Of a stretch of DNA of 64,000 nucleotides, positions 8,880 to 18,277 are shown piece by piece. Source of the stretch: an uncultured Anaerolineae bacterium (GTDB lineage: Bacteria > Chloroflexota > Anaerolineae > CG2-30-64-16); assembly GCA_937124585.1 (NCBI GenBank), contig CAKZKT010000102.1, positions 1-64,000 on the forward strand. Reading direction: 5' to 3'. Numbering within the stretch: the first letter of the stretch is position 1; every line of letters starts with the position of its first letter. A model generated the notes under the pieces. That model made no database searches. It had not been told where the DNA came from and was given only the letters and a program-made list of their open reading frames with translations. The position numbers were made by a program, and so were the translations under genes.

Positions 8880-9851
8880 TCAGACTTTGAGTTTGCCCCG
8901 CTCCATGATCACCTGGCCGTCCGCGCGCACGGTCGGTTCCGTGATCACGAAGTCGAGATGGATCGGCGCCATGTTCGTTCCGCCGAAGCCGGTGTTGCGG
9001 CCGATCGCCACATGGGCCGTGCCAAGAATCTTCTCATCCTCGACAGTGATGCCCACGAAGCGCGAGGCGGGATTGGTGCCGATGCCGAATTCGCCCACGG
9101 TGTACACCGATGGATCGTTGAGCCCCTCCAGCAAGCTGCGCAGACGGTCGGCCGCGCGGCCGCCCTCGATGCGCACCAGTCGGCCGGCCTGGAACTCCAG
9201 TCGCACCGGCCGGTCGGGGATGCCGATCTGGGCCAGGCTGCCATCCACCACCAGCACGCCGTCTGCCTCGGTCTCCAGCGGCGCCAGGTACGCCTCGCCG
9301 GCAGGCAGGTTGCCCCATTCGCCCGGCCGATGGTAGAGGCCATTGTCGGGCGGCTGCGCCGGCTCTCGGCCGGCCTTGCCCAATCGCAGCCGCGTGCCGG
9401 CCGCCGATTCGAGCATGATCTCCCGTTTTCCCAGGAGCGCGGCCGTCACCGCGTCGCCGAGGCGGGCGACCTCGTTGTAGTCGGCGGTCATGCCGCCGCT
9501 GCACATCATCTCCGGCGTGATCCCGGGCATGGAAGCCAGCCGCACGCCGGCTTTGGTCGCTTCCTCGCGCGCGGTGGTGTGCGAGAGGGAGCGCGTGGTG
9601 ACCAGAAAAGCGACCTGCACGCTGCGCATGGCCGCGGCGACGCTGGCGGGCGGCTCCTGCGCGTTGCGCTCGCGCGGCCGCATGATGGTGATCACCGGGT
9701 CACCGCCCAGCGACTGCACCGCTGCGGCCAGCGCCTCGGCGATGGGCTGCCGTTCGTAATCGGTCACGATCAGGACGGCCTCGTCTTTTTGCACGGCCAG
9801 GCACGTCTCGACGGCGATTCGCGCCCCGCGCATCAGTTCGATCAGATGCAT
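8880..9851 (-). CDS. M29-family aminopeptidase-like protein
   Basis: Leucyl aminopeptidase (M29, thermophilic aminopeptidase T-like) of 323 residues. The expected metal-site residues can be read: NLPAGE (Glu186), GEFGIGTNP (Glu254), EDEKILGTAH (Glu271/Glu273, His280) and HLDF (His298, Asp300). It is somewhat shorter than classical M29 enzymes (about 400). It starts one base after the DUF1177 stop and is followed 12 bases later by a divergent paralogue, all in the dipeptide transporter operon. A role in hydrolysing an imported peptide or amide is likely, but the substrate is unknown. Confidence 0.8.
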   Translation of the reverse strand: MHLIELMRGARIAVETCLAVQKDEAVLIVTDYERQPIAEALAAAVQSLGGDPVITIMRPRERNAQEPPASVAAAMRSVQVAFLVTTRSLSHTTAREEATKAGVRLASMPGITPEMMCSGGMTADYNEVARLGDAVTAALLGKREIMLESAAGTRLRLGKAGREPAQPPDNGLYHRPGEWGNLPAGEAYLAPLETEADGVLVVDGSLAQIGIPDRPVRLEFQAGRLVRIEGGRAADRLRSLLEGLNDPSVYTVGEFGIGTNPASRFVGITVEDEKILGTAHVAIGRNTGFGGTNMAPIHLDFVITEPTVRADGQVIMERGKLKV

Positions 9852-9852
9852 C

Positions 9853-10773
9853 TCACAATTCCTCCCGTTTCATCTGCTGAAGAAAGCGCAGCGACCCATA
9901 GCGGGCCTGAATGCGCTGCCATTCATCAGGATCGTAGAAGCGGCAGCGGCTGGCCGTGAAGAGCTTGGCGACCTCGACGCAGAAGCGGGTGGCCGCTTCG
10001 ATGTCGTAGATCTGGTTCGCGCCGGTAGCCGGACCAGGCACCGGCACCTCGGCGGTGAGCGCCACGCCGACGACCGGCGCCGCAGTGGCTGTCGCCGGCT
10101 GCAAGATGCTGTTCAGGTGATAGAGGCCGTTGCCGTAGGGTGTGATGTCCTGGGTCGTGATCGGGAAGACCACGGGCATCCTGCCGGTGACCCAGCTCAT
10201 GATGTCGAGCAGGTCCTCGCTGACGCGCAGGATGTATCCCTCTTTGACGGTCGGCGAGATGGCGAAGCCGCGCTGATTGATGACGCGGTTGCCGCGCGTG
10301 GTGTCCACTGAGAGGATGGCCTGCATCGCCGGATGGACTTCCAGCGCGTTCATGCGCGCCATGTCCACCGGCGAGCCCATGAACGGCGTCGGCTCGTGGG
10401 GTGTGGTGGGCGCGGCCGGGCAGATGTGTGTGGCGAAGCGCACCGGGCCGGGCAGCGTGTCGCCGCCGCGCGCCATGTCGGCCAGCTTCAGCGCCGCGCT
10501 GAGGGCCACGATGGCCCCGTCGGCATCCGAGACCAGGCCGATCTGCACCGGCCGCGCGCCGATGCCGCCCAGCCGGCCGATGATGCCCAGGGTAGGGCCG
10601 GCACCGTGACCGGGGATGACGCCGGAGACGAAATCGGTGTAGCCGTTTTCGCTGGCCACGCGCTCGACGCGCAGCGCCACCCCATGCGCGGCGAACAGTT
10701 CGGCCACCTGTGCGCCGTCCACCGTGGCGCGGTCGAGCAATTCGTAAACTTCGAGGACTTGTTTCAGCGCCAT
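9853..10773 (-). CDS. DUF1177 family protein
   Basis: This 306-residue protein is recognised as DUF1177, a family without an assigned reaction. Visible conserved stretches include SGVIPGHGAGPTLGIIGRLGGIGARP, GLVSDADGAI, FATHICPAAPTTPHEPTPFMGSPVD and QRGFAISPTVKEGYILRVSEDLLDI. The spaced His, Asp and Glu residues could bind metal, but that is a guess. It lies three bases after the second transporter ATPase and one base before the M29-like gene, so it is translated as part of the same operon. DUF1177 proteins often sit with peptide transporters and other uncharacterised hydrolases, suggesting a step in peptide or amide breakdown. Confidence 0.85.
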   Translation of the reverse strand: MALKQVLEVYELLDRATVDGAQVAELFAAHGVALRVERVASENGYTDFVSGVIPGHGAGPTLGIIGRLGGIGARPVQIGLVSDADGAIVALSAALKLADMARGGDTLPGPVRFATHICPAAPTTPHEPTPFMGSPVDMARMNALEVHPAMQAILSVDTTRGNRVINQRGFAISPTVKEGYILRVSEDLLDIMSWVTGRMPVVFPITTQDITPYGNGLYHLNSILQPATATAAPVVGVALTAEVPVPGPATGANQIYDIEAATRFCVEVAKLFTASRCRFYDPDEWQRIQARYGSLRFLQQMKREEL

Positions 10774-10776
10774 GCA

Positions 10777-11601
10777 TCAACTCCGATACGGCGAATAGTC
10801 CGGGTCGGGGATGGGCATCGCCGCCAGCAGAGTGCGCGTGTACTCGGCGGTCGGCGCGGTGAAGATGCGCTCGGTCTCATCCTCCTCCACGATCTTGCCG
10901 CGATAGATCAGCGCCACGCGGTCGCAGATGTAGCGGATGACGCCCAGGTCGTGCGAGATGAAAAGATAGGTCAGCCGCAGGCGGCGCTGCAGCTCGTCGA
11001 GCAGGTTGAGGATCTGCGCCTGTACCGACACATCGAGCGCCGAGGTCGGCTCGTCCAGGATGATCAGCTTCGGGTTCAGGGCGATGGCGCGCGCGATGCC
11101 GATGCGCTGGCGCTGCCCGCCGGAGAACTCGTGCGGGAAGCGGTAGAGGTACTGCCGGCCCAATCCTACCATCTCCAGCAGCTCCACCACGCGCGCGGAC
11201 AGGGCCTCGCCGCGTAGCGGGGTATGGATCACCAGCGGTTCGCCGATGATGTCGCGCACGGTCAGGCGAGGATTGAGCGAGGCGAACGGGTCCTGAAAGA
11301 CGATCTGCATGTCGGCGCGACGGCGACGCAGCTCCTCGGCCGGCAGCTTAAGCAGGTCGGCGCCCTCGAAGATGATGCGGCCGAAGCTCGGCTCTTCCAG
11401 CCGCAACAGGCAACGCGCGATCGTGCTTTTGCCCGATCCCGACTCGCCGACCAGGCCGAAGCTGCTGCCCTCTCGAATGGCGAAGCTCACGCCGTCCACG
11501 GCCTTGATCACACCGATGGGGCGGTTGAAGAAGCCGCCGCGCAGCGGGTAGTATTTGCCGAGGTTTTCGACCTGAAGCAGGAACGGCATCGGCGCGCTCA
11601 T
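10777..11601 (-). CDS. oligopeptide/dipeptide ABC transporter ATP-binding protein (OppF/DppF type)
   Basis: Second ATPase of a dipeptide-type importer, 274 residues from the ATG at 11599-11601. Walker A is GESGSGKST, the signature SGGQRQRIGIARA, Walker B LIILDEPTSALD, with an H-loop in LFISHDLG. The frame is open further upstream, but the chosen start overlaps the OppD stop as ATGA (11598-11601), the same coupling used at two other junctions in this operon. The C-terminus is shorter than in many OppF proteins and ends in the usual TLLAAMPIPDP region. Confidence 0.92.
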   Translation of the reverse strand: MSAPMPFLLQVENLGKYYPLRGGFFNRPIGVIKAVDGVSFAIREGSSFGLVGESGSGKSTIARCLLRLEEPSFGRIIFEGADLLKLPAEELRRRRADMQIVFQDPFASLNPRLTVRDIIGEPLVIHTPLRGEALSARVVELLEMVGLGRQYLYRFPHEFSGGQRQRIGIARAIALNPKLIILDEPTSALDVSVQAQILNLLDELQRRLRLTYLFISHDLGVIRYICDRVALIYRGKIVEEDETERIFTAPTAEYTRTLLAAMPIPDPDYSPYRS

Positions 11602-12635
11602 GGTCGGCCCTCTCCGTACAGATAGCATGCTACCTGGTGGTCGGCCTGGAGGGCAACGGCCGACGGGAAGGCCGTGCGACAGATCGGCATGGCGTGGGGA
11701 CAGCGCGGCTCGAAGCGGCAGCCCGGCGGCGGCTGGATCAGGTTCGGGATGTTGCCGGGTACGCCCATCAGCTCCCCGCGGCGTGTCTGTGGTGTCGGGA
11801 TGGAGCGGAGCAGTCCGCGCGTGTAGGGATGGGCCGGGCTCTTGAAGACGCGATGCGCCGAGCCACATTCGACCACGTTGCCGGCGTACATCACGGCCAC
11901 TTCGTCGCACACCTGCGCCACGACGCCAAGGTTGTGGGTGATGAGCAGCACGCTCAGATGATATTCTTTTACCAGGGCGTACAGCAGGCGCAGGATTTGG
12001 GCCTGCACCGAGACATCGAGCGCAGTCGTCGGCTCGTCGGCGATCAACAGCTGGGGTTGGCCCAGCAGGGCCATGGCGATCAGCACGCGCTGGCGCATGC
12101 CGCCGCTGAATTCGTGCGGGTAGCCGTCAATGCGGTGGGCCGCGTCCTCGATGCCCACATGCTCCAGCAGCGCGATCGCTCGTCGGCGCGCGGCCTGGCG
12201 GCGGCCACGGGCCGACAGGCGGCGGCCCAGGAATCCGCCGTCGTCCGAGGTTTCCGCGATGTGCAGCGCGACGTCAATCATCTGTTCGCTGATGCGGAAG
12301 ACCGGGTTGAGGTTGGTCGCCGGGTCCTGAAAGATCATGGCGATGCGCCGGCCGCGTAGCTTGAGCATCTCGGCCTCGGACAGCGTCATCACGTTGCGGC
12401 CGTCGAACCAGATTTCGCCGCGCGGATAGCGGCCGGGCGGCGTGGCAACCAGCCGCGAGACCGACAGCCCCGTGAGCGTCTTGCCGCAGCCGGTCTCGCC
12501 GACCAGGCCCATCACCTGGCCGCGCGCCAGGCGCAGGTTGACGCCGTTCAGCACGTGCAGCGTGCCCTCGAAGACCTGGATGTCGAGATAGAGGTCGCGG
12601 ATGTCGAGCAGGGGATGGTCGGACGTCGGCATCAT
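11598..12635 (-). CDS. oligopeptide/dipeptide ABC transporter ATP-binding protein (OppD/DppD type)
   Basis: First ATPase of the importer, 345 residues. It has Walker [11 protein letters not shown], signature [13 protein letters not shown], Walker [13 protein letters not shown] and H-loop LITHNLG. The C-terminal oligopeptide-specific region [16 protein letters not shown] contains the cysteines that bind a 4Fe-4S cluster in characterised DppD-type ATPases (established for relatives, inferred here). The start at 12635 is supported by an ATGA overlap with the permease stop. Confidence 0.93.
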   Translation of the reverse strand: MMPTSDHPLLDIRDLYLDIQVFEGTLHVLNGVNLRLARGQVMGLVGETGCGKTLTGLSVSRLVATPPGRYPRGEIWFDGRNVMTLSEAEMLKLRGRRIAMIFQDPATNLNPVFRISEQMIDVALHIAETSDDGGFLGRRLSARGRRQAARRRAIALLEHVGIEDAAHRIDGYPHEFSGGMRQRVLIAMALLGQPQLLIADEPTTALDVSVQAQILRLLYALVKEYHLSVLLITHNLGVVAQVCDEVAVMYAGNVVECGSAHRVFKSPAHPYTRGLLRSIPTPQTRRGELMGVPGNIPNLIQPPPGCRFEPRCPHAMPICRTAFPSAVALQADHQVACYLYGEGRP

Positions 12636-13549
12636 CGCTTGGCCCTCGGATCGAGCACATCGCGCAGCCCATCGCCGAGCAGGTTGAAGCCGAAGACGGT
12701 CAGGAAGAGCGCCAGGCCGGGGAAGATCGGGTACCACCAGTACTGCGGCACATAACTGCGGGCAGCACTGAACATCAGGCCCCATTCCGGCGTGGGCGGC
12801 CGCGCGCCAACGCCGACAAAGCCGAGCGCGGCCGCGGTCAGGATGGCGAAGCCCATGTCGAGCGACGCCTTGACGATGATCGGCGAGGTGATGTTGGGCA
12901 GGATGTGGGTGAAGATGATGCGGCGCTGGCTGGCGCCCGCCGCGCGCGCTGCCTGTACGTACAGGTCCTGTTTGCGCGAGGCGACCTCGGCCTGCACGAG
13001 GCGGCAGTAGCCCGGCCACCACACCAGGGAGATGGCCAGCATCATGTTCAGCACGCTCGGCCCCAGCGCGGCCGCCACCGCGATGGCCAGGATCAGGCTG
13101 GGCACGGTCAGGAAGATATCGGTGAGACGCATGATCACCTCATTGACCAGGCCGCCGAAGAAGCCGGCGATCGCGCCGAGGAGCACGCCGATGGTAACCG
13201 CGCTGAGCAGGACGATGACGCCGACTGCCAGCGACACCCGCGCGCCGATGACCACCAACGTGAAGATGTCTCGACCGAGTTCGTCGGTGCCGAACGGGTG
13301 GGCCAGCGTGGGCGGCTGAAAGCGCTCTTTGACGTGCACCGCGCCGGCCGCATCCTCGGGGTAGGGAACCCACAGCGGGCCGGTGACGGCCACGAGGAAA
13401 ATAAACAATGTGATGCCCAATCCGACCAGCGACAGGGTGCTCTGGCGAAAACGATAGAAACCCCGACGCCAGTTCTCGAAGCGGCTTTGGTTGCGTTCGC
13501 GCCAGTGGGCCAGCGGCCCCATGGACGTCACAGCAGATGTAGCGGTCAT
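12632..13549 (-). CDS. dipeptide ABC transporter permease (DppC/OppC type)
   Basis: Inner-membrane permease of 305 residues with an N-terminal OppC_N-like segment and TM helix (about 38-60), then the binding-protein-dependent transport domain of five more helices. The EAA loop that contacts the ATPase is seen as YVQAARAAGASQRRIIFTHILPN. HPFGTDELGRDIF is a typical DppC motif. It overlaps the DppB-type gene by ATGA at 13546-13549. Confidence 0.93.
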   Translation of the reverse strand: MTATSAVTSMGPLAHWRERNQSRFENWRRGFYRFRQSTLSLVGLGITLFIFLVAVTGPLWVPYPEDAAGAVHVKERFQPPTLAHPFGTDELGRDIFTLVVIGARVSLAVGVIVLLSAVTIGVLLGAIAGFFGGLVNEVIMRLTDIFLTVPSLILAIAVAAALGPSVLNMMLAISLVWWPGYCRLVQAEVASRKQDLYVQAARAAGASQRRIIFTHILPNITSPIIVKASLDMGFAILTAAALGFVGVGARPPTPEWGLMFSAARSYVPQYWWYPIFPGLALFLTVFGFNLLGDGLRDVLDPRAKR

Positions 13550-14553
13550 GTGTAACGAATCCGCGGATCGAACAGACCATAAAGCAGGTCAACGATCAGA
13601 TTGGTCACAACGAACATGATGCCGATGAGGAGCGTCACGCCCATGATCGGCTGAAAATCGAGGGCGATGATCGAATTCGTGGCGTACAGGCCGATGCCGG
13701 GCCAGTCGAACACGGTCTCGACCAGCACCGATCCGCCGAGCAGCCAGCCGAAATAGAGGCCGATGACCGTCAGCGTGGAGATGAAGGCGTTTTTCAGGAC
13801 ATATTTGAACAGGATCAGGGGCTGCGGCAGGCCCAGTGCGCGCGCCGTCAGCACATAATCCTGCTGCAGCACTTCGAGCACGCTGGCCCGCATCATGCGG
13901 ATGATCGTCGCCAGCATCGAGAGGGAAAGCGCGAACGCGGGCAGGGTGAGATGGCGCAGGGCTGTGACCAGCGCGCCCCAATCGCGCGCCAGGGCAGCAT
14001 CCAGCGTGAGAAAGCCGGTCACGGTCGGCGGTGGCGTTTGCAGCGTGGGGAAACGTCCGCCCAGAGGCAAAATGCCCAGGATGATGCCAAAGACGATCTG
14101 CAGCAGCAGGGCCAGGAAGAAGCGCGGGGTGGAGATGGAGCCGAGCGAAAAGATGCGGATCAGGTTGTCGGGCGCGCGATCGCGCGCCACGGCCGAGAAG
14201 ATGCCCAGCGGGACGCCCAGCAGGACGGCGATCGAGACGGCTGCCAGCACCAGTTCGAGCGTGGCAGGGAAAAACAGCCGCAGGTCATCGGCCACCTGGC
14301 GTCGCGTCATGATCGATCGGCCGAGGTCGCCCCGCAGCAGGCCGGCCATGTAGCGCACATATTGCGTGGGCAGCGGCTGATCCACCCCGAACTCAGCCGC
14401 CAGCGCGGCGATCTCTTCTTTGGTCGCCTGTGGACCGGCCACAAGCATCACCGGGTCGCCGGGCACCAGATGGGAGATCGTGAACGTCAGCAAGGTCAAG
14501 CCGAACAGGACCGGAATGATGAACAGGACGCGGCGGAGCAGGTAGTAGACCAT
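13546..14553 (-). CDS. dipeptide ABC transporter permease (DppB/OppB type)
   Basis: Inner-membrane permease of 335 residues. The N-terminus (YYLLRRVLFIIPVLFGLTLLTFTISHLVPGDP) is the standard DppB first helix and loop. The EAA loop reads LTARALGLPQPLILFKYVLKNA, and the protein ends in the family motif LIVDLLYGLFDPRIRY. It begins 51 bases after the binding protein gene and forms the pore with the DppC-type partner. Confidence 0.94.
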   Translation of the reverse strand: MVYYLLRRVLFIIPVLFGLTLLTFTISHLVPGDPVMLVAGPQATKEEIAALAAEFGVDQPLPTQYVRYMAGLLRGDLGRSIMTRRQVADDLRLFFPATLELVLAAVSIAVLLGVPLGIFSAVARDRAPDNLIRIFSLGSISTPRFFLALLLQIVFGIILGILPLGGRFPTLQTPPPTVTGFLTLDAALARDWGALVTALRHLTLPAFALSLSMLATIIRMMRASVLEVLQQDYVLTARALGLPQPLILFKYVLKNAFISTLTVIGLYFGWLLGGSVLVETVFDWPGIGLYATNSIIALDFQPIMGVTLLIGIMFVVTNLIVDLLYGLFDPRIRYT

Positions 14554-14604
14554 GGTTGCCTGGTGCGGGCCTGGCGCACCGCGCCAGGCCCAACGGTTAT
14601 CGGT

Positions 14605-16296
14605 TCACTTCAGGGAAAGTGGGAAGAACTCGATGGCGTTCGATGCGATCGGCACGAACTTCCAGTTCAGCACGCTGTCGCGCATCGCCAGCTTGCGGTT
14701 TTCGAGCACGCCGAAGATGTCCGGCGCGTCCTCAACCACCTGGCGCTGGAATTCGCCGTAGATCTTGATCCGTTCTGCCTCGGCCAGCGTGGTGCGCCCC
14801 CTCTCGATCAGCTCATTGGTCTTGGGGTTGTTGTAGGTGGGGTTCGACCAGTTGCCGTTCTGCGAGCCGTGATAGGCCGCGTAGGCGATGTTGTCCGGAT
14901 CGGCGTAGTTGGCCGTCTGGTAGACCGGGAAGAAGTCGGGCGTCGTCTTCGGGTCTTTGGTCAATGCCACCATGTCGGTCCACACGAGCTGCTTCACGTC
15001 CAGGTCGAGGTTCAGCTTTTTGAGGCTGTCGAGCAGGATCAGGCCGAACTTGCGCTCGATCTCCAGGCCGGAGACGTAGATGTAGCTCAGTTTGACGCCG
15101 CCATTGGGATATTTGGACTTCGCCAGCCACTCTTTGGCTTTGTTCAGGTCCATGCGCGGCACTTCGAGATTGGGGTCGGCGCCCAGGATGCCGGGCGGCA
15201 GCGGGCCGCGCATCAGCACTGCATGGCCCTCGCCTTCGGCGGCCAGCATGGCGTCGTAGTCGAAGGCATAGGAGACGGCCTTGCGCAGGGCGATATCCGT
15301 GAAGGGGCCGTTTTGGTAGTTCATCTTGATCGAGAAGGTGCGGAATTCCGGCTCTTCGATCAAGACGACCCCCGGCGATCCCTTCAGGAAATCCATGTCA
15401 TCGCCGGTCAGATCCACGGCGATGTGGGCATCTCCCTTTTGGACGGCCAGACGTTGCGATGAGGTTTCGCGCGTGATCTTCCAGATGGCGCCGGTCAGGT
15501 TGCCGCCGCCCGCCTTCCAGTAGCCCGGGAAGCGTTCGAGCTCGTACAGGTTGCCCGGCTCCCAGCGTTTGATCACGAACGGTCCGGACCCGGCCTCGTG
15601 ATCCTTCAGCCAGGTCTGCCCTTCATCCTGACCTTTGTTGGCCTCTACGACCTTCGGGTTGACGATGAACATCCACGGCAGCACCGAGAGAAACGGCGCG
15701 AACGGCTTGGTGAGCCTGATCTTGACCGTGGTGTCGTCCACCACCGACACGCTGTTCTCGTCCATGGCCGAGGCGAACATCCAGTTGCCACCCTTCTTCA
15801 GCTTCAGGGAGCGGTTGAAGGAATACCTGACGGCCTCGGCGGTTACCGGCGAGCCGTCGTGGAACCTGGCGTCCTTCACCAGCTTGAAGGTGTACTCCAG
15901 GCCGTCGGCCGAGATGGTCCACGATTCGGCCAGGTTGGGCACCACTTTGGGCGGGTTGCCCTCGTAGCGCACGAGCGCGTCGTAGACGTTGCGCTGCATG
16001 GCCCGGTTGGAGTAACCGTCGCCGGTGTGCGGATCGAGGTTCGAGATGTCCTGGCCGCTGGCGACGATCAACACTTTGGGCGCAGCGGCCGGCGCCGGAG
16101 CCTTGGTGGGTTCGGCGGCCTTGGTCGGCTCAGGCGCCTTGGTCGGTTCGGGCGCTTTGGTTGGCTCGGCGGCTTTGGCCGGCGCTGGGGCCGCCGGTGC
16201 CGGCGTGGGGGCCGGCGCACAAGAGGCCATCAGCAACGTGAGCAACGTGACGATGGCGAACAGTTTGAACAAACGATGGGCCGATGTTGAAGACAT
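14605..16296 (-). CDS. peptide ABC transporter substrate-binding lipoprotein (family 5)
   Basis: Solute-binding protein of the DppA/OppA family, 563 residues, exported and lipid-anchored: a signal helix is followed by the lipobox LLMASC. A Pro/Thr/Lys/Glu tether of four 6-residue repeats (EPTKA type, DNA about 16099-16180) precedes the binding domain, which starts at PKVLIVASGQDISNLDPHTG. The family segment RHKVPNLAESW-like (KVVPNLAESWTISADGLEYTFKLVKDARFHDGSP) is clear. A strong Shine-Dalgarno (AGGAGGAA) lies just before the ATG. It is the first gene of an operon of transporter subunits and three putative hydrolases, so the ligand is probably a peptide or amide rather than a sugar, although family 5 proteins also bind sugars and opines. 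Confidence 0.93.
   Translation of the reverse strand: MSSTSAHRLFKLFAIVTLLTLLMASCAPAPTPAPAAPAPAKAAEPTKAPEPTKAPEPTKAAEPTKAPAPAAAPKVLIVASGQDISNLDPHTGDGYSNRAMQRNVYDALVRYEGNPPKVVPNLAESWTISADGLEYTFKLVKDARFHDGSPVTAEAVRYSFNRSLKLKKGGNWMFASAMDENSVSVVDDTTVKIRLTKPFAPFLSVLPWMFIVNPKVVEANKGQDEGQTWLKDHEAGSGPFVIKRWEPGNLYELERFPGYWKAGGGNLTGAIWKITRETSSQRLAVQKGDAHIAVDLTGDDMDFLKGSPGVVLIEEPEFRTFSIKMNYQNGPFTDIALRKAVSYAFDYDAMLAAEGEGHAVLMRGPLPPGILGADPNLEVPRMDLNKAKEWLAKSKYPNGGVKLSYIYVSGLEIERKFGLILLDSLKKLNLDLDVKQLVWTDMVALTKDPKTTPDFFPVYQTANYADPDNIAYAAYHGSQNGNWSNPTYNNPKTNELIERGRTTLAEAERIKIYGEFQRQVVEDAPDIFGVLENRKLAMRDSVLNWKFVPIASNAIEFFPLSLK
16099..16180. repeat. 18-bp tandem repeat encoding the lipoprotein tether
   Basis: About four imperfect copies of an 18-base unit encode the (A/P)EPTKA repeats just after the lipobox of the substrate-binding protein. 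It acts as a flexible spacer holding the binding domain off the membrane. Confidence 0.75.
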
Positions 16297-16599
16297 ATAT
16301 TCCTCCTGACAAAGCGGATCACTTCGTGGCCTGAGCAGTGACAGCAGGTCACAGACGACAGTATGCTGGCGTCACGGAACGCATGTCGGATATGCCGCAG
16401 TATCGCAAGTGGCTGATTGCCGGCAAACGTTGCCGCCAGGAGCTTCGATGAGAGTCTTCAACGCTGAAGAAAACGTTATCAGCATTCTACATGATTCCCT
16501 ATGCTTGTCAAACGCGCCTTGCCGTCAAACTTTCCAACCGCCGTGAGAAGCGGTATACTACGGACAATCTGCAGGCCATTCGTCTTGCCGGAGAGAGAC
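16297..16599. promoter_or_regulatory. divergent intergenic region between the peptide operon and DUF917 gene
   Basis: This 303-base gap must hold promoters for both directions. On the plus strand TATACT at 16552-16557, 43 bases before the DUF917 ATG, is a plausible -10 with only a weak TTTCCA-like -35. A small inverted repeat GCTGA...TCAGC (16463-16467 and 16479-16483) flanks an AAAACGTT core and could be an operator; this is weak. No clear -10/-35 pair was found for the minus-strand operon. Confidence 0.4.
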
Positions 16600-17745
16600 A
16601 TGTTCACCTACGTGATTCGTGAGCGCACCGAGATCGAAGACCTGATCCGCGGCTTGACCTTCATGGGCACGGGCGGCGGCGGTCGGCCCGATGCGGGCCG
16701 AAGCTACCTGTATCGGCTTTTGGAAGAAGGCAAGCCGTTCGGTTGGACCGATCCGGCCGCGCTGCCCGACGACGGCTGGGCTTGTTCGGTCTTTTCCGTC
16801 GGCTCGACGGCTCCGCGGCCGGCCGATTTCGTTGAGGGACAATCCTGGCCCGGCTACGGCGTGCGTCAGGCCGGCTCGGCCATGCCGGCCGCCATTCGTG
16901 AGCTGGAAGTTTACACAGGCAGGCCGATATCGGTTGTCTTCCCGATCGAGTTGGGCGCGCACAACACGCCCGGCCCGATGTTTGCCGCGGCCGAGCTGGG
17001 CATCGCGCTGGTGGACGGCGACGCCAGCGGCCGCGCGGTGCCGGAGGCCAGCCAGGTGACGCCGGCCATGCAGCGACAGCCGCTCTGGCCGGCCGCCATC
17101 GCCGACGAGTGGGGCAACGCGCTGATCCTGCGCCGGGCCACCAGCCTGGACGTCGCCGAACGCGTGCTCAAAGGCATGTCGGTCGTCACCAAGCTGCCCG
17201 ACCCCTATGCCATCTGCGCGGTGGCGGCCTATCTGATGCCGGTGGCCGAACTCAAGCGTGCCCTCATCCTGGGCACGATCAGCCGCGCCTACGAGTTGGG
17301 CCGCGCGATTCGTCTGGCGCGCGAGGCCGGCGCCGACCCGGTCGCAGCGGCCACGGCCTTCCTGAAAGGCTGGGTGCTCTTCCGCGGGGTGGTCAGCCGC
17401 CGGGAGTGGCAGAGCACGGGCGGCTACCAGATCGGCACGACCGACATCGCCGGCGCCGACGTGTTCGCCGGTCATACCTTCCGCATCTGGTTCAAGAACG
17501 AACATCACATCACCTGGTATGACGGCCAACCCTTCGTGACCAGCCCCGACCTGCTGTCTGTGGTCGCGACGGACACCGGCGAGCCGATCACGAACACCTA
17601 TCTGGCCGAGGGAATGGCCGTGACCGTGGTCGGCGTTCCCGCGCACGAGGCGTTTCGCTCGGCCGAGGGGATCGCCTCCCTGGGACCGCGACACTTCGGG
17701 TTCGATCTCGACTATCGGCCGCTTGAGGAGATCATGGGGCGTTAG
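16600..17745 (+). CDS. DUF917 family protein
   Basis: A 381-residue protein of the DUF917 family, whose members are annotated as hydantoinase-like or uncharacterised. The glycine-rich N-terminal FMGTGGGGRPDAG segment, GAHNTPGPMFAAAELGIALVDGDASGRAVPE and the C-terminal TTDIAGADVFAGHTFRIWFKNEHHITW region are typical. The frame opens at 16501, but MFTYVIRERTE at 16600 follows a GGAGAGAG ribosome site and matches the family start. It diverges from the dipeptide-transporter operon, whose genes (M29-like, DUF1177) suggest a common peptide or amide pathway. No reaction is assigned. Confidence 0.85.
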   Translation: MFTYVIRERTEIEDLIRGLTFMGTGGGGRPDAGRSYLYRLLEEGKPFGWTDPAALPDDGWACSVFSVGSTAPRPADFVEGQSWPGYGVRQAGSAMPAAIRELEVYTGRPISVVFPIELGAHNTPGPMFAAAELGIALVDGDASGRAVPEASQVTPAMQRQPLWPAAIADEWGNALILRRATSLDVAERVLKGMSVVTKLPDPYAICAVAAYLMPVAELKRALILGTISRAYELGRAIRLAREAGADPVAAATAFLKGWVLFRGVVSRREWQSTGGYQIGTTDIAGADVFAGHTFRIWFKNEHHITWYDGQPFVTSPDLLSVVATDTGEPITNTYLAEGMAVTVVGVPAHEAFRSAEGIASLGPRHFGFDLDYRPLEEIMGR

Positions 17746-17748
17746 CCT

Positions 17749-18237
17749 ATGGAGACAATAAGCACACGACTGACCATCGGGGATGTCCTGAGATATCTGT
17801 TGGCCTACACCCTGTGGGCGCTTTTGAGCGCGGCCAGCGGCCTGTTCCTCTTGTTGTGGCGCGAGCCGATCAAGCAGTTGACCGCGCTCATCCTGGCAGG
17901 AAATCCGTATTACAAGACGCACATGGTCGAGGCGGGAGGGATCATCAACAGCGTGGACCGCTTCGGTCTGCTGATCATGGGCATCGTCTGGGTGGTATAC
18001 ATCATTTTCGCCGAGGAATACCTGCGCGGCAGCATCGCCAGCGCCCGCGAGCGGCGTATTCGCATCAGCCTGGCCCCCGAGACCGCTCCCGCCCTCATCT
18101 CGGATTCTCGACTCCGACGTTGGGAACTTGACATCCTGGCCCAACGGCTGCCCAAGCTGCTTCTCTTCCCGGCTATTTTGTTGGGCATCGGCTTGTTGCT
18201 GGTGGTGATCGCCCAGGTGTGGGTGCGCACTCTGTGA
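17749..18237 (+). CDS. small multi-pass membrane protein, unknown
   Basis: A 162-residue protein with three hydrophobic segments (about residues 15-36, 73-88 and 135-158) and a charged middle stretch with Arg-rich SARERRIRI. It is not recognised. It starts three bases after the DUF917 stop and ends 40 bases before the first ABC exporter gene, so it may be co-transcribed with the exporter and serve as an accessory membrane protein; this is context only. Confidence 0.7.
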   Translation: METISTRLTIGDVLRYLLAYTLWALLSAASGLFLLLWREPIKQLTALILAGNPYYKTHMVEAGGIINSVDRFGLLIMGIVWVVYIIFAEEYLRGSIASARERRIRISLAPETAPALISDSRLRRWELDILAQRLPKLLLFPAILLGIGLLLVVIAQVWVRTL

Positions 18238-18277
18238 CCCCTGCACCCGGACATTCGTTTCGCAAAGCGAGAATGCT

